A stretch of 64,000 nucleotides of DNA from Hyphochytrium catenoides (Eukaryota; Sar; Hyphochytriomycetes; Hyphochytriales; Hyphochytriaceae), in contig FLMG01000787.1 in assembly GCA_900088475.1 (NCBI GenBank), positions 98,871 to 162,870 of the forward strand, written 5' to 3'. The notes under the pieces are model-generated. The model ran no database searches. It was not told where the DNA came from and worked only from the letters and a program-made list of their open reading frames with translations. The stretch's first letter is position 1, and each line of letters begins with the position of its first letter. Shown here piece by piece: positions 1-11,400 of this stretch. A program made the position numbers and the translations under genes.

Positions 1-3000
1 GGTCTTGAGATCTGGTGAGAGGGCGAGGCTGCGAAGGCGAGTCTCATGCATGCCGCCTTGAGAGCAAAATCTATTAGGAAACGCTGTAGCTAATCACATG
101 CCTACTTGTCTTGCTCTCGTCAGTTTTCCCTCGCTCCTCTTTGTTCTTTACAGATGTACTGTCTTCTTGTTGCTTTCTTGGCCCTTGCTCCGCCATCCCT
201 TCGTCTACTAGGATCTCTGCACTTACTGATTTTAAGGGTCTCGATCTCGTGCAGGCACTGAAGAGAGCGATTCCAAAGCTTTAGCATACCATCCCTTCCG
301 CCGGTCGCGAAGCCATCTCTGAACGGCGCCAAGAGAGAGATCGCAGAAGTGTGCGCTTTGATGGAGGAGGAGAGAGAAGAGCCGTCGAACTGACAGATGT
401 ATCCGTCGCTTGTGGAGGCAATTGGCTGGCATTGCTTGCCGTTCTCAAGGTAGAGACAATCAATGAATATCTGCGCATAGGCATATGGAGGACGGAAAAG
501 AGAGCAGTCAAAACGAGGGCAGGACTCAGACTTTAAAAGAGGAGGAGGATAAAGGAAGAGAGTGCAGAAAAGCTTTCTCCAGCTTTGCTATCAGGCTCCC
601 TTACGCGTGCCTCAGTGCTCTTCCTGTCAGTGCCTTCATTTGCATCTCTCACCTTAGGGTTGTCGTTCTTCACTCCTGTTATGGAGGCTGGTGTGTGCTT
701 GCAGAAGGGAGACGTTTCCCAGAAAGATACATGTTGAATGCCGCAGGTCATGATTAAGGGGAGACGAGGGTGAAAGCACGCGCCTAGCACTTTGTTGGGA
801 GAGAGAGTGGACCTGAAGGAATGATATGTCGAAACGAGGGATGAGAGACACATAAGAAGATGAAGCCGGAGAAGAGAGGAGAGAGATACATGGTGTCAGG
901 CTGACAGAGCGAACCGATCATTGAGGTCCAGCCTGGACAAACTGATAGAAGCAAATAGCCACTTCTCCAAAGTACAAGCAGCCAAGCACAAAGAGACAAT
1001 CTTTAAAAAGCCCTGAGAGTCGAATGAGCAGAAAGAGGGCCTGATTACCTGTGGAGGACGTGGCCATCTTCCCAGTGATAGAGGATCAGAGTGTTAAGAG
1101 GATCCAAGCCGACAGAAAGTAGGAGCTCTCCTGTTCCTTCAGAGAATCGCAAGAGAGAGACACCACCCTCATGTTCGCCTCTCAAGATCTGCCGCACCTC
1201 TCCCTTCATTGTGCTCCAGATGACAATGCTGGGGCAGGTCCCTGCCTCCCCGGTGGCCACAAGGTCTTTCATCGGATGCATAGCAAATGAGAGAATCTCG
1301 TCCTTATGTGCCTGTGGTGCAAGGACAGAGAAGACGCAGAAAATTTGAACTCGACGTCAGAGAAGCCTTCCTTCTTCAAACCCTGGCTCGCCGACGCCTC
1401 AATCTTCACTGGCTCTGCCCGTACCACCAGTAGTTTGGCCTGCCCCCATATAAAGTCCTCTTAACAATCTTTTTACCTAGTGTCGCTGTGCTAGGTGAAA
1501 AGATCCGTACCTAATCCTGTTTCCCCTTCTCCTACACCCCCTTGCTGCCTCTCAAGGCTAGTCTTATTAGGCCTGCAGCGCCTTACCAGATTGAATCGCT
1601 GTGACCTACTACTTTGATCAAGAGAGACAACCACAGCACCAGCCGTGTAGACCAGCCTGCCAGCAACGTCATACTCAAGGTTCCGCCTCAGCTTCTCCGC
1701 AGAGTAGCCGCTGACCCATCGTAGCGTCAGGCGGTCAGTCGGAGGCGTTAGGTTGGGTTCAGTAACGGTAGATGAGGATGGCGCAACCACACTCTTCAGC
1801 CACATTCGTAAAGGATTCCCTTGTTCAGATGGCTGGATAACTATAAAAATTTTAAAGGTATAGAGAGAGCTTGAGTGAGATGGCTTCCTTCGAGAGCACA
1901 CATTGTGACATGGCCGCGTCCCTTTGCCTCTGATCGCCGAATAACGTCCTTCTCCTTGTCTCTCTTCTTTCCGCGAATCCTTTCCATTTCATCCTATCTC
2001 TTGTCGCTCCCACTATGCACTTCGTCATTCTCTATTGTGTCCTGCCCTTTACATCCGTCATCTCACGCTCTTTCTTCTCCTGTCTTAACATACCATTCGC
2101 TGTGCTATTGAGAGCTCCGCTATCCAGCGTCCGGTGAACAGTCTCTAGTCCTACGTCCCGGACGAAGGCACTGCCAGGGAGCAGTTCCTTTGCCCCAGCC
2201 TCCACCTCTTCCTGTACGAGGAAGCCACTCGCCTCTGCAGCTTGTGAAGAGGAGACAGAAGGGGAAAGCTTTATTCTCTCCCATTGAAGGATGCAGGCGT
2301 CTTCGCTGCACGACAGTAGATAATCTTCCTCCTTTGTGCTAACGATATGGTTGATGGTGGCACCGTGAGCAGGGTAATATAGATGCGGACTTCCCATTTT
2401 AGTGGCTGGATAGTGAACGACAGAGAGTCCACCAGAGCTATCACCTGCCACAACAGTCTACACAGCACGATAATGGACAGAAAGGATAGAGGGAACACAA
2501 GCACAAAGTCAGTGGCTCGGTAGCAAAGATATTCTAGAGCTACTAGCGGCATTTCTATGGGAGATGCGCGTCTGCAGCCACCGAAGCGGTGAAAAATAGA
2601 GTGAACGGAAGGATGTAAGAGTGGGAGAATTATTAGGAAGCCTTCGAAGGTATTGGGCGGCAGCGACTGAGAAGATGATAGCACTTGCAAGTAGGCTAAA
2701 CTGCTAATGACGGGAGAGGAAGTAGAGCACTCTTAAAGCTCTGAGAGGAGGACGCTATGGACGTGCACCCACCGGGGAGGTAGATAACCTGCAGGTGACT
2801 TTGAACATTCTACCGTCATCTTGCTTTGGCCAGATTCCTATGGAGACAGAATGCCACCGTCAGCTATATTCCGAAGAGGAGAAGGAGAGAGGAGTGCAAG
2901 CAGAGCCGGACATAACGCAATCGATGATGGAGAAGTAGCACGAGGCTGCGAGGGGCCTGAGGAGAGCCCACGCAGAGCAACAGCACAGAACAGAAGGAGC

Positions 3001-6000
3001 AACAACAGAGAACAGCTGAAATTTTCCGAGAGAAGAAGATACGCTACAGTGGAAGCAGGGGTACCGAACCTTGCGTGCGATAGTTGAAAGGGACGGTAAG
3101 TGTTCCCCAAGTAATATCCTTCACGCTGNNNNNNNNNNNNNNNNNNNNNNNNNNNNNNNNNNNNNNNNNNNNNNNNNNNCCACTCTGAGTCCTCACTAAA
3201 ATCCAGCCGAAGAAGGCCTTGGCCTTTCTTCACGTTAGAAGATCGGCTTAGACTTCCATAATCAGAGGCACGGTAAAAGTAGACACCGCCGTCCCCGCTC
3301 GTCATTCCCATCACGGCTCCATTGGGGGAGAACTTGATGTCCGTTATAGACTGCGAAAGGCCGTGAAGGAAAAGGAAGATAAGCCCCACAGGCCTTTCTA
3401 AGGTGGCAGTAAGAGAGTGAAGAATGGGAGAAGCGGATTTGAGAAGGTGTCAGCGGGAGACTGAGCTCCTTTACCTCACTAGCATCTCGAGCTTCGTGTA
3501 CAGGCTGGAAGTCCTTTTCCCGCAAAACCATAAAGGCGCCATTATTTCTATGTTGATGCTCCAGAGATCCGATACCTAGGACAATGTGCTGGCCATTTGC
3601 TGAATATCTTACGGCGTAGGCTGGCGGTCCTTCCAGCGTCATCATCCTTAGCAGGCGCTTGGTGCGGAGATCCCAAATGCGCAAGGTTCTGTCCGGGCCC
3701 ACAGAGCAGATCTCTGGCCTCTCGGGATGAACATCCATGCCAGAAACACCTCCTGCTTGGACCAAGAGAAAGAAAGAACAAGAGGAAGAGAGTGCAAAAC
3801 GGCTGAGACAGACTCGAACTGGCGTGATCACATCTTAAGGACTCTTTAAGAACTACTGAGATCTTTCAAAGAAACCCAGGAAAGAGAGAGATGTGGGGGG
3901 AGAGAGAGAAAAGAGACAGAGAGAGAGTGCACGAGAGTAAAAGAGTTGAGATGAAAAGATTTTGCAATCTCAGAGAAAAAGACATAAAGAGAGAGGTAGT
4001 ATGGGCAAGGAAAGGATATGGACGAGTTGAGAGATGGCGCACCTCTAAAATGACCCGTGACCAGTGGCCAAGGATGGATGTTGGATCCGTCCATCGCGCT
4101 AAGCTCCAAGACCTCAGACGACAGCAAACCCACGAGTATCTTGGTCCTGTCGGCTGCAATCTGTACGCTCTGCACTACTGGAAGGACCCCGAACGAGGAG
4201 ACGTCGAAGACTGTCCGTGGCTCTAAAGCCTTAGTATATAGACGAATCTTATGGTCCTTTCCGCCGGTGATCACTCCGCTTGTAAAACTGCAAAGGCAAG
4301 TGATGGCATTCTGAGGGAGGACCATAGGGAGGAAGAGCAGAGACCATCACAAGGCGACAGGGTACGCAGCAGGGAGGAGAATGGTAGTCCCGGCAATTTG
4401 CGTGAGTCCTTCACCATGTCTACTAGCTCTCTTCCTCTCCCTCGCTTCCCCCTGTGTGTATATATTTGCTGCCTCTGCCTTCAACCCGCTGCGCCGACCC
4501 TTCTCTTTACTATGGACTATGGACATCGTCTCATTCGATGAGTTGCCCCTCCTCCTTCCATGGCTTGCCTGGTAGAGACCTCCTTGTCCATCTACACTTC
4601 AAGCGCTTCTTAAGGTCTTCATGGTCATGACGTCGACACATTCTTTCTGTCTCTCCTTTCCTTCCCTCACATACACTCTAGATCCATAACTCTTGGTCGT
4701 CTCTTCTGATCCTTTTGACTTACATTGTGTGCCTTGATAACCTTTACGCAGTTCCTAGCGTACCAGAGGTAGAGATGCCCGCTAACAGTCCCGGTTAAGA
4801 GATAGTCTTCCAATGATCCCATACAAGTGATAGTCTGTCTCTTTGCCTGTTGGCCGAAGATTCCCTTCTTCTTTGAGTATATTTCCTGTCCCTCTCTCCC
4901 CCAGAAAAAGATGTGATCTACGCCAGCGCAAGCAAAAGTGTCTTCCGTTGACGCGAAAGAGCATGCCAGGACTGGGAGCTAGACGGAACAGCCACGAGAA
5001 AGGTTTTGTTACTCAGAGCAGCGCAACAAACGCTATTCATAGGATGACAGATAAACGGTCAATGATAGCAGAGAAGCGAAAGAGAAGAGCGAGAGATGGC
5101 GAGTGAGCGAGAGCGAGAGAAAGCGAGAGAGAGGAACGGCGGTGAGGACGCAGATGCGAGGACATAAAGCCAAGTAGAAGAAGAGCTCTGAGTTAGACAG
5201 AGCCACTGTTGGCTTATGTCGCCTTGGATGCGGTTCTATCAAGAGCGAAAGAGCTTACATGTGTCGCCACGGAAGTGTATAGAAGCTCTTTGCTGCGCCA
5301 ACGATAGAGGCCGACCAAGTAATCTTTGTCCTTAGAGACCGACAGTAACAAGCTTGTATCCTTTGAGAAGGCGAGGAGGCATATCGTTCCAGCTTGATAA
5401 CCTCTGCATACACAAATGAAGCCTTGTCAGTTACGGAGGATGCTCATTGTTGGAGATGAAGAGGGAGAAAGATTGGTTCCGATGTCTCTCCTTCTTACTT
5501 CAGGATAACTAGCGTCTTCAGCGAGTCTGGCTCCCACACCACAAGGCTCGAATCCGCTCCTCCATAACCTGTGGCCACCAGAGCTCCATTCTAGTTTAAT
5601 AGGTCAGACGGAAGCAGGCGATATCGACGCTTAGTAAGAAGACAGGACGTGAAGGAACGGTCTGATGGATAAATAGAAAGGCTGTCAAATGCGAGGGGCA
5701 CTCGGTTTAAGGTTTGGGGTTCTCCTTAAAATGCGTGAATGCTTTAGCAGTGATAGCCAGAAGCTAGGGAGGCCCTATGAGCACGCGGGATACCTCTGAG
5801 ATTGCCATGCACTGCACCGCTCCACCCCGTGCAGAGTAATAGCGCTGGGTCATGGCTTGTGGATTTAGGACAACAGAGATGGCGCCTGCCACATAAACAA
5901 TGTCTCCAGTGCTGCTATACGCCACGCCTTTGCGGAGAGAGCCCTTAGCACCGTGAACCCATCGCAGTTCCAGACAATCTTGAGGCAGCCTACGGAACGC

Positions 6001-7196
6001 AGAGAGCCTTAATGTATCGAGCGGAGCAGGAATGAAGCCGCGCACCTCTGGCCGAATGGCGCTGTCGGTGATCTTAGCCCTAAGACGAAAGACTACCTAG
6101 TGTCTTCCCTTGGTGGTTGAGATGGAACAGCCTCCAATAGCATCCCATTGAAAGGTCTCTCTCCCCCTTCCGGCGCTGTCACGACTGCCTTGCTCTGATA
6201 GGGTAACTGACAGCGAGGTGTTAGCATTGCCAGCGGATGTCTCTATTTTGAGGACTTTCAAATCCCATTGATTAGAAGCTTACCAGCTCTTCTAAGTTGT
6301 CTGGCGTCTGATTGGCGTTGTTCCTGGTACCTAAGGACCTGATGCGATCGTTATCATCAAAGTGTTCCATCCAGGACCTTGTCTCTGGATGCGTCAGGCA
6401 GAAGTGCAGGAAGTCGCTAAGGGAAATTCTATCGTCCCCATTTTTTCCAGCTTGCCGAAATGCCTAGTAGCACTAGGGCTTAATACTGGAGCCAGAGACC
6501 TATCATAGAGGCTATCAGCCTACCTGGGCGGAGATAGACTCCAGTTCGATGTCTGTGGGGGATGTTTGGTTGGTCAATTTGCACAGTCCTGTCGCTGCGG
6601 ATCTGAGAGCGAGAGTCATCTCATCGATAGTAATTGCTTTGACCTCATTAAAGTCATAGCAATTGAAGATGACTGCGCGGACATTGATGCGGGTTACAGT
6701 CAGACACAGTCTCCAGACAAAGATGTAGTTCAGACTAACATTTGACGGTGTCAGGAGTCCACATTCCTGACGCAACTGATAGCGTTGCCAGCGTCTCCAA
6801 TGCATCGATGAGCCCATTCTATTAGGAAAAAAAGAATGCTTTTAGAGGAAGAAATAAGAACTCAAGATGGAGGAGCCAAAACGCTCTTACTTTGTCAGTG
6901 TCTAGAGCTCTAAATAGCTCCTCAGAAAGAGAGTCCATGCGCTCATTCGTGACATCAAGCTCCGTGCCCAGTTCTCTCATAATGTCTTTGAACTCCAACA
7001 GGCTGATGCCAAACCCGTCCGCAACGCTATTGAACGTCTCCCACAATCCAACAACGGCTGGCCACGACACTAGAGAGGCTGTGAGCTCGAAGACCAATGG
7101 TAGCCCGCAATGAAGCATTTGCCACGGGGTGGACTTACGGTTTGTGAATGGGAGAGCCGCCTCGATATAATCAGCTTTTCCCAGTTTCTGTCCCAT
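1..7196 (-). CDS. EF-hand plus tandem EML (HELP-WD40) protein, 3' partial
   Basis: Echinoderm microtubule-associated-protein-like protein, a family that binds tubulin through HELP and WD40/TAPE folds. The gene is spliced and runs off the left edge. Exons 1-4 are clear at 7139-7196, 6891-7069, 6740-6818 and 6524-6672, and exon 5 lies near 6330-6465; phases join throughout. The N-terminus begins MGQKLGKA, which fits the N-myristoylation consensus. It is followed by EF-hand-like helices, including FIFNCYDFNEVKAITIDEM and a loop in AFRQAGKNGDDRISLSDF. A first HELP/TAPE unit (LELRWVHGAKGS, then VYVAGAISVVLN) lies at about 5780-6000, with WD40 exons at about 3480-5600. A second unit (LTLRWVSGYSAEKLRRNLEY) lies near 1630-1760, with more WD40 exons to the edge. 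Two HELP units in one chain resemble EML5/6. Downstream exon borders are approximate and a sequence gap at 3129-3179 interrupts a WD40 exon. Very sure of family, less sure of exact exons. Confidence 0.85.
3129..3179. other. Assembly gap (51 N)
   Basis: A run of 51 undetermined bases sits inside a WD40 exon of the EML-like gene. The reading frame is open on both sides, so the gap probably hides coding sequence. Its true length is unknown. Confidence 0.99.
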
Positions 7197-8482
7197 CTTG
7201 ACAATACCTCGAGGAGAGGGGATTACTGGTCCTCTGCTATGATAAAGCGAGATCTCGTCACGTTATCCTCTTCTGTATAGGGGGTGCAGACTACTGCCCC
7301 AATCAAGTACCAATCTTAGCTGGTGGTGACAACGCTTCCCTCTCCTCAGTCTACGTTTCCTGTGTGTAACAGTCACATCAGAACCATCCTCGAACCGTAG
7401 AGCCAGTGCGCCGCAGGCAGCTGCCCCATGATGGTGACTTCCGCTATTAACCTCCAAGAGCCTGGACTCTAGATAGAGATCCAGGACGGACCAAGAAGAC
7501 GATGAGGGCAGGGGAAGCCTTAGAAGGCTCACTGTCCCTGGCTTCTTATAAAGGAAAGCTTGGCGTCTGAGAGATGATGGCGCGGGCGCCAAAGGACACA
7601 CCTCCTTCGCCTTGCCGCTTGACCCCTCCCACGGTCCAGCCTCTCATGGTCTATAAAACAGTACTGTACGGAGGAGATCCAGTACTGTACTGTAGGGATA
7701 ACGTCGTACATGTAGTACCGCGTACACTTCCTTCGACGACTACAGTAAATCTACGAAGTTTGTTTCCCTGCTGGTTGTATCCTCCATGCTTGTGTGCGTT
7801 GTTACTGTTATCCCGTGTACACCATACTTCCACACGTAAACAACAGCGTGTATGTGCCTTGTGACTTGTGACTCTTCGATTTCGTGGTAACTAAATGAAC
7901 CTTGTCTCTGATAATCATCAGAGTGATCTATGCCTATCACAAGCTCCAATGTACCGGTCATACTGTAGAAGCGAAGAATGCCGCGAAAACGCATTCAAAG
8001 TGGCGCGGGAAGCGATGAAGTGCTCTCCCTACAACTTGGCAGGCAAGTGAAGAGAGAACACCGCATTGACAAAGGACTGAAACAGCTCGTCCTGTTGAAG
8101 CCTGAAGATCCTTCCCCTTTGTCCGCTCTTGGAATGGTGCTTCCTCTCCTATGGTCACTTGGAAGTCTATAACGGTGCACTTGTCTCTCTCCTTTCTCTC
8201 ACCAAGTCCTATTTGAAGGCTGCCTGGTCGAGATTCTTAATATCAAGTCGAGCAAATTGACCAGAGCACGAGGCGGACAGTGAAGCAGGATAAGCGGAAA
8301 GCGTGCTGAGTCCACTGGACTGCGGGCTTCCACAAACAGTGGGCGCCCGTAGCCTTCAAGGTCTCCCTACTCCCATTGTGCCGTACAGCAGGAGAAAGGA
8401 ACCCCTTTGACGTGGGGCGGAGGTGTTCTTCTCGGGTATCATTAAGGTGCTTGCAGCTCGTTAATCACAGGTAACCTTCCGG
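7197..8482. promoter_or_regulatory. Divergent intergenic region between EML-like and ATAD5 genes
   Basis: About 1.3 kb separates two divergently transcribed start codons and should hold both promoters. A minus-strand open frame at 7263-7601 (112 codons, no ATG at its 5' end) looks somewhat protein-like (for example ALRFEDGSDVTVTHRKRR) but has no recognisable domain. It may be an unplaced exon or chance. A GTAC-rich, partly palindromic stretch lies at about 7660-7735. I see no convincing RNA gene. Confidence 0.4.
7660..7735. repeat. GTAC-rich cluster with repeated AGTACTGTAC
   Basis: The decamer AGTACTGTAC occurs twice within about 35 bases. It is followed by CGTACATGTAGTACCGCGTAC, so the tetramer GTAC recurs at least six times in about 75 bases. 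Each copy is self-complementary or nearly so. The location between two divergent genes suggests a possible binding-site cluster, but nothing proves a function. Confidence 0.5.
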
Positions 8483-11400
8483 ATGACGGTGTCCGCTGGA
8501 CCTAAAAGGAGAAGGAATACTTCCTCGCCGGTCTTACAAGGGAAAGCTCTCACCGGTTTTTTCAATCAGCCAAGCATTGATATTAGCGACGGCACCTCTG
8601 AGGAGTCGGAAAACAATCCTGCCGTGCAGAATCAATACTGCGATGCTCTAAACTCAGCCTCAACAAAGGCTTTTCCTCCTAGTCCCAGGGCCCTTAGCTC
8701 CATGGAAGCAAGAAAAGCGGACAGCGAGCCGGCTGACGGAAGGGAAGCAAAAAGAGTTCAAAGTGACAAGAAACCACGCAGGAAGAAGTCCGAAGGAAGG
8801 AAGACGGAGACAGCCGGAATGCATTCCCTTCAGGCACTGTGGGGTAGCCCTAAGCCTAGCAAAGATTCTTCCAGCACGCCCATCGACTGGCTCGTTGCTT
8901 CTTCTATCCCAGCTGAGGAACAATCGCCGCAAAAGGGGCAAGTAGCCACGCACACCTCCACCTCCATCACTCCTCCTCCTATGCAACAGCCAGAACACCC
9001 CTTCTTTTCAGTGAGAAAGCCGCAACCCGCGACCCCATCGCCGGGAGGAGACTCGTCCGAGAAAAAAAAAGATGTAAGGGATGGAAAGACAAAAGACGTT
9101 AAGAATGAGCTCAAAACCAAAAGAAAGGTGATAAAGTCAAAGCCATCACAGCCTGAACCTCAAGGTGTAAATGAAGAGGATCAAAGCGAACTTGGGGAGC
9201 ACAATGTAAAGAAAGCCGATGGAGGTCAAGGTTCAGCGAGGACTTTGGATTCCGAGGGTGACGCACAGCCGGTGAAGAGGACAAGGTTGCAAAGGAAAGC
9301 TAAGCAGGATGTAAAGTACACTGAAGAAAAGAAAGATACAGATAAAGACGAGGACCTCGAAGCTGAAGTAGAGGCCTCAAAGCCCGCGAGGAAGATTAAG
9401 ACAAGCGGTAAAAGAGACAAGAGTGGAAAGAAGAAGTCAAAGAGTTTGGAACCGGACTCTGCATCCTCGGAGGAGCCAACAGCTGCGGAAATTTCAATTC
9501 TCGATCTATCAGAGGGATCCGAGGTGGAAGTAATTGAGCATAAATCAGGGAAAAGGCGAAAAGCAGACAAAAAGATGGCAGTAGAACAAGGAAGCGCTTC
9601 CAGCGACTTTTTCTTGACCCAAGAGGAGAAGAGAATTAAGGTGGCGCTGGAAGCTGCTGAAAAGCTTAGGCAACAGGTAGGATTAAACCCGTGGCTCCTT
9701 TTTACGGGCGGGCCTCATCGTCACTGGGGATGACCCTCAAAGAACTAGCAGAAGCGTTTATAAATTTTTCTCATAACTTGCCACCCTCCTTTCAACTTCC
9801 GGTATCTCTGCTGACGTTGCTGGCCATTGCTGACTCTATCGTCGCAGATTGAAGCCGCCAAGCAATTGAATGAAGCGTTCAACGCAGGGCGGTCCATCAA
9901 CCCTTTTTTTGCTCCGAAGAGGCCGTCCATACAGCAGCAAGCAAGCAAACGAAGTGATGGGGAGATGGAAATGGAAGGAAGTCTGGCCATGAACAATGCC
10001 AGGCAAATTCAACCAGAATCCTTGGAGGGAGAAAGTGACATTTCGGCTAGGAGGAGCTTGACCTGGCAATTGCCTGACTTTCCTTCGGCAGACTTTGTTG
10101 GACAGAAAGAGAAAGACTACGAGCAAGGATACATCTCCTATGGCTCGCTTTTGGCTGTAGCATGGCCATTGGAATGTGGAAAAGGTCATCTAGCAATACA
10201 TAGCGTCTGCACCGAAGACCAGACGCCAATAAGCATCGACTTAACGCAATCTGCAAGCCCCACCAGTCTTTTGACCAGCATCTCAGGTACACTTCGCTTC
10301 CCAGGTTTTCCTCGCGCTCTATACTTACCCGTACTGGGCTGTATGGGCTTAGGGTGGGCAGGTCTATTTTGCCATCTACACTAACGTTGGTCATGCTAGG
10401 CTTGCTTCATCCTCTTTGCTTAGCTAGCAACGAACCGAAAGCCCGAAGAGAGGATTCCGGCATCAAGGCGGTGATAGACCTGGATGCGCCCATAGATGTC
10501 GAGGCTTTTGTAACCTCACAGGATCTCCAAGACCAGTGGCAGCAGTGGTTGCTCAACAACTTGGAGGAGTTGAAAACTAGACTATCGACCCGCTGGAATG
10601 TCGCCGGAAAAGAAGCAGAGCGAGAATTGAGACGGGTCATCCAGGTATCGCCCATCTCTACCTCTGGGTGCTGGGGTTCTGGTGCGACGGCTTCACTTGT
10701 CTTATCCCGACAATCCAAGATTCTGGCTCTAGGACATCTCCACTTCTTAATTCCTTATATGATGTGCTTCGCCTATTTCACACACGACCTCGCTTTCATT
10801 TGTTTCTTTCAGCGGAACAAGGGAGAGGCTGTGCACCTGCCATGGACAGACAAGTACCGCCCTTTGAGTCACTTGGAAACAGCAGGAAGTCCAGACACAA
10901 GTAAAGGTCAGATGGCACTATCAGTGCTATTACCGCTCTTTTTTCCAGGGGTCTGGTTGTGGCCGTGGTGGTGGTGATGGGTAGGGGCGCTGTGGTTGTT
11001 CCCTGTGTACACAGCTGTGGTCATCTCGTGTTTTGACCACAATGATCACAGAGTTCAAGGAGTGGCTGCAGCAATGGAAGGACTTGAGGGAGGGTGAGCG
11101 CAACGAGACCGAGAAGGATAGTGGCTTTCTATCAGATGAAGATTTTAGCGGATATAGTGACGTAGAGGAAGCTGACTTCCAGTCGTCGGTGTTCTTGCTG
11201 ACAGGAAAGGTAGATATCTTGCCCTTGTCCTCGCTCCGGTGGTGCCAACAATAGCCCCGGCTGCCTTCACATATTCACCCTCTTCGCAACGGCAATTCTC
11301 CTTAATCTAACCACTCTCGAATCTTGCTTCTGCCCTTACGTTTAGACTTCGAGTGGAAAGACATCAACAGTCTATGCCTGCGCCACTGAGTTAGGTTTTG

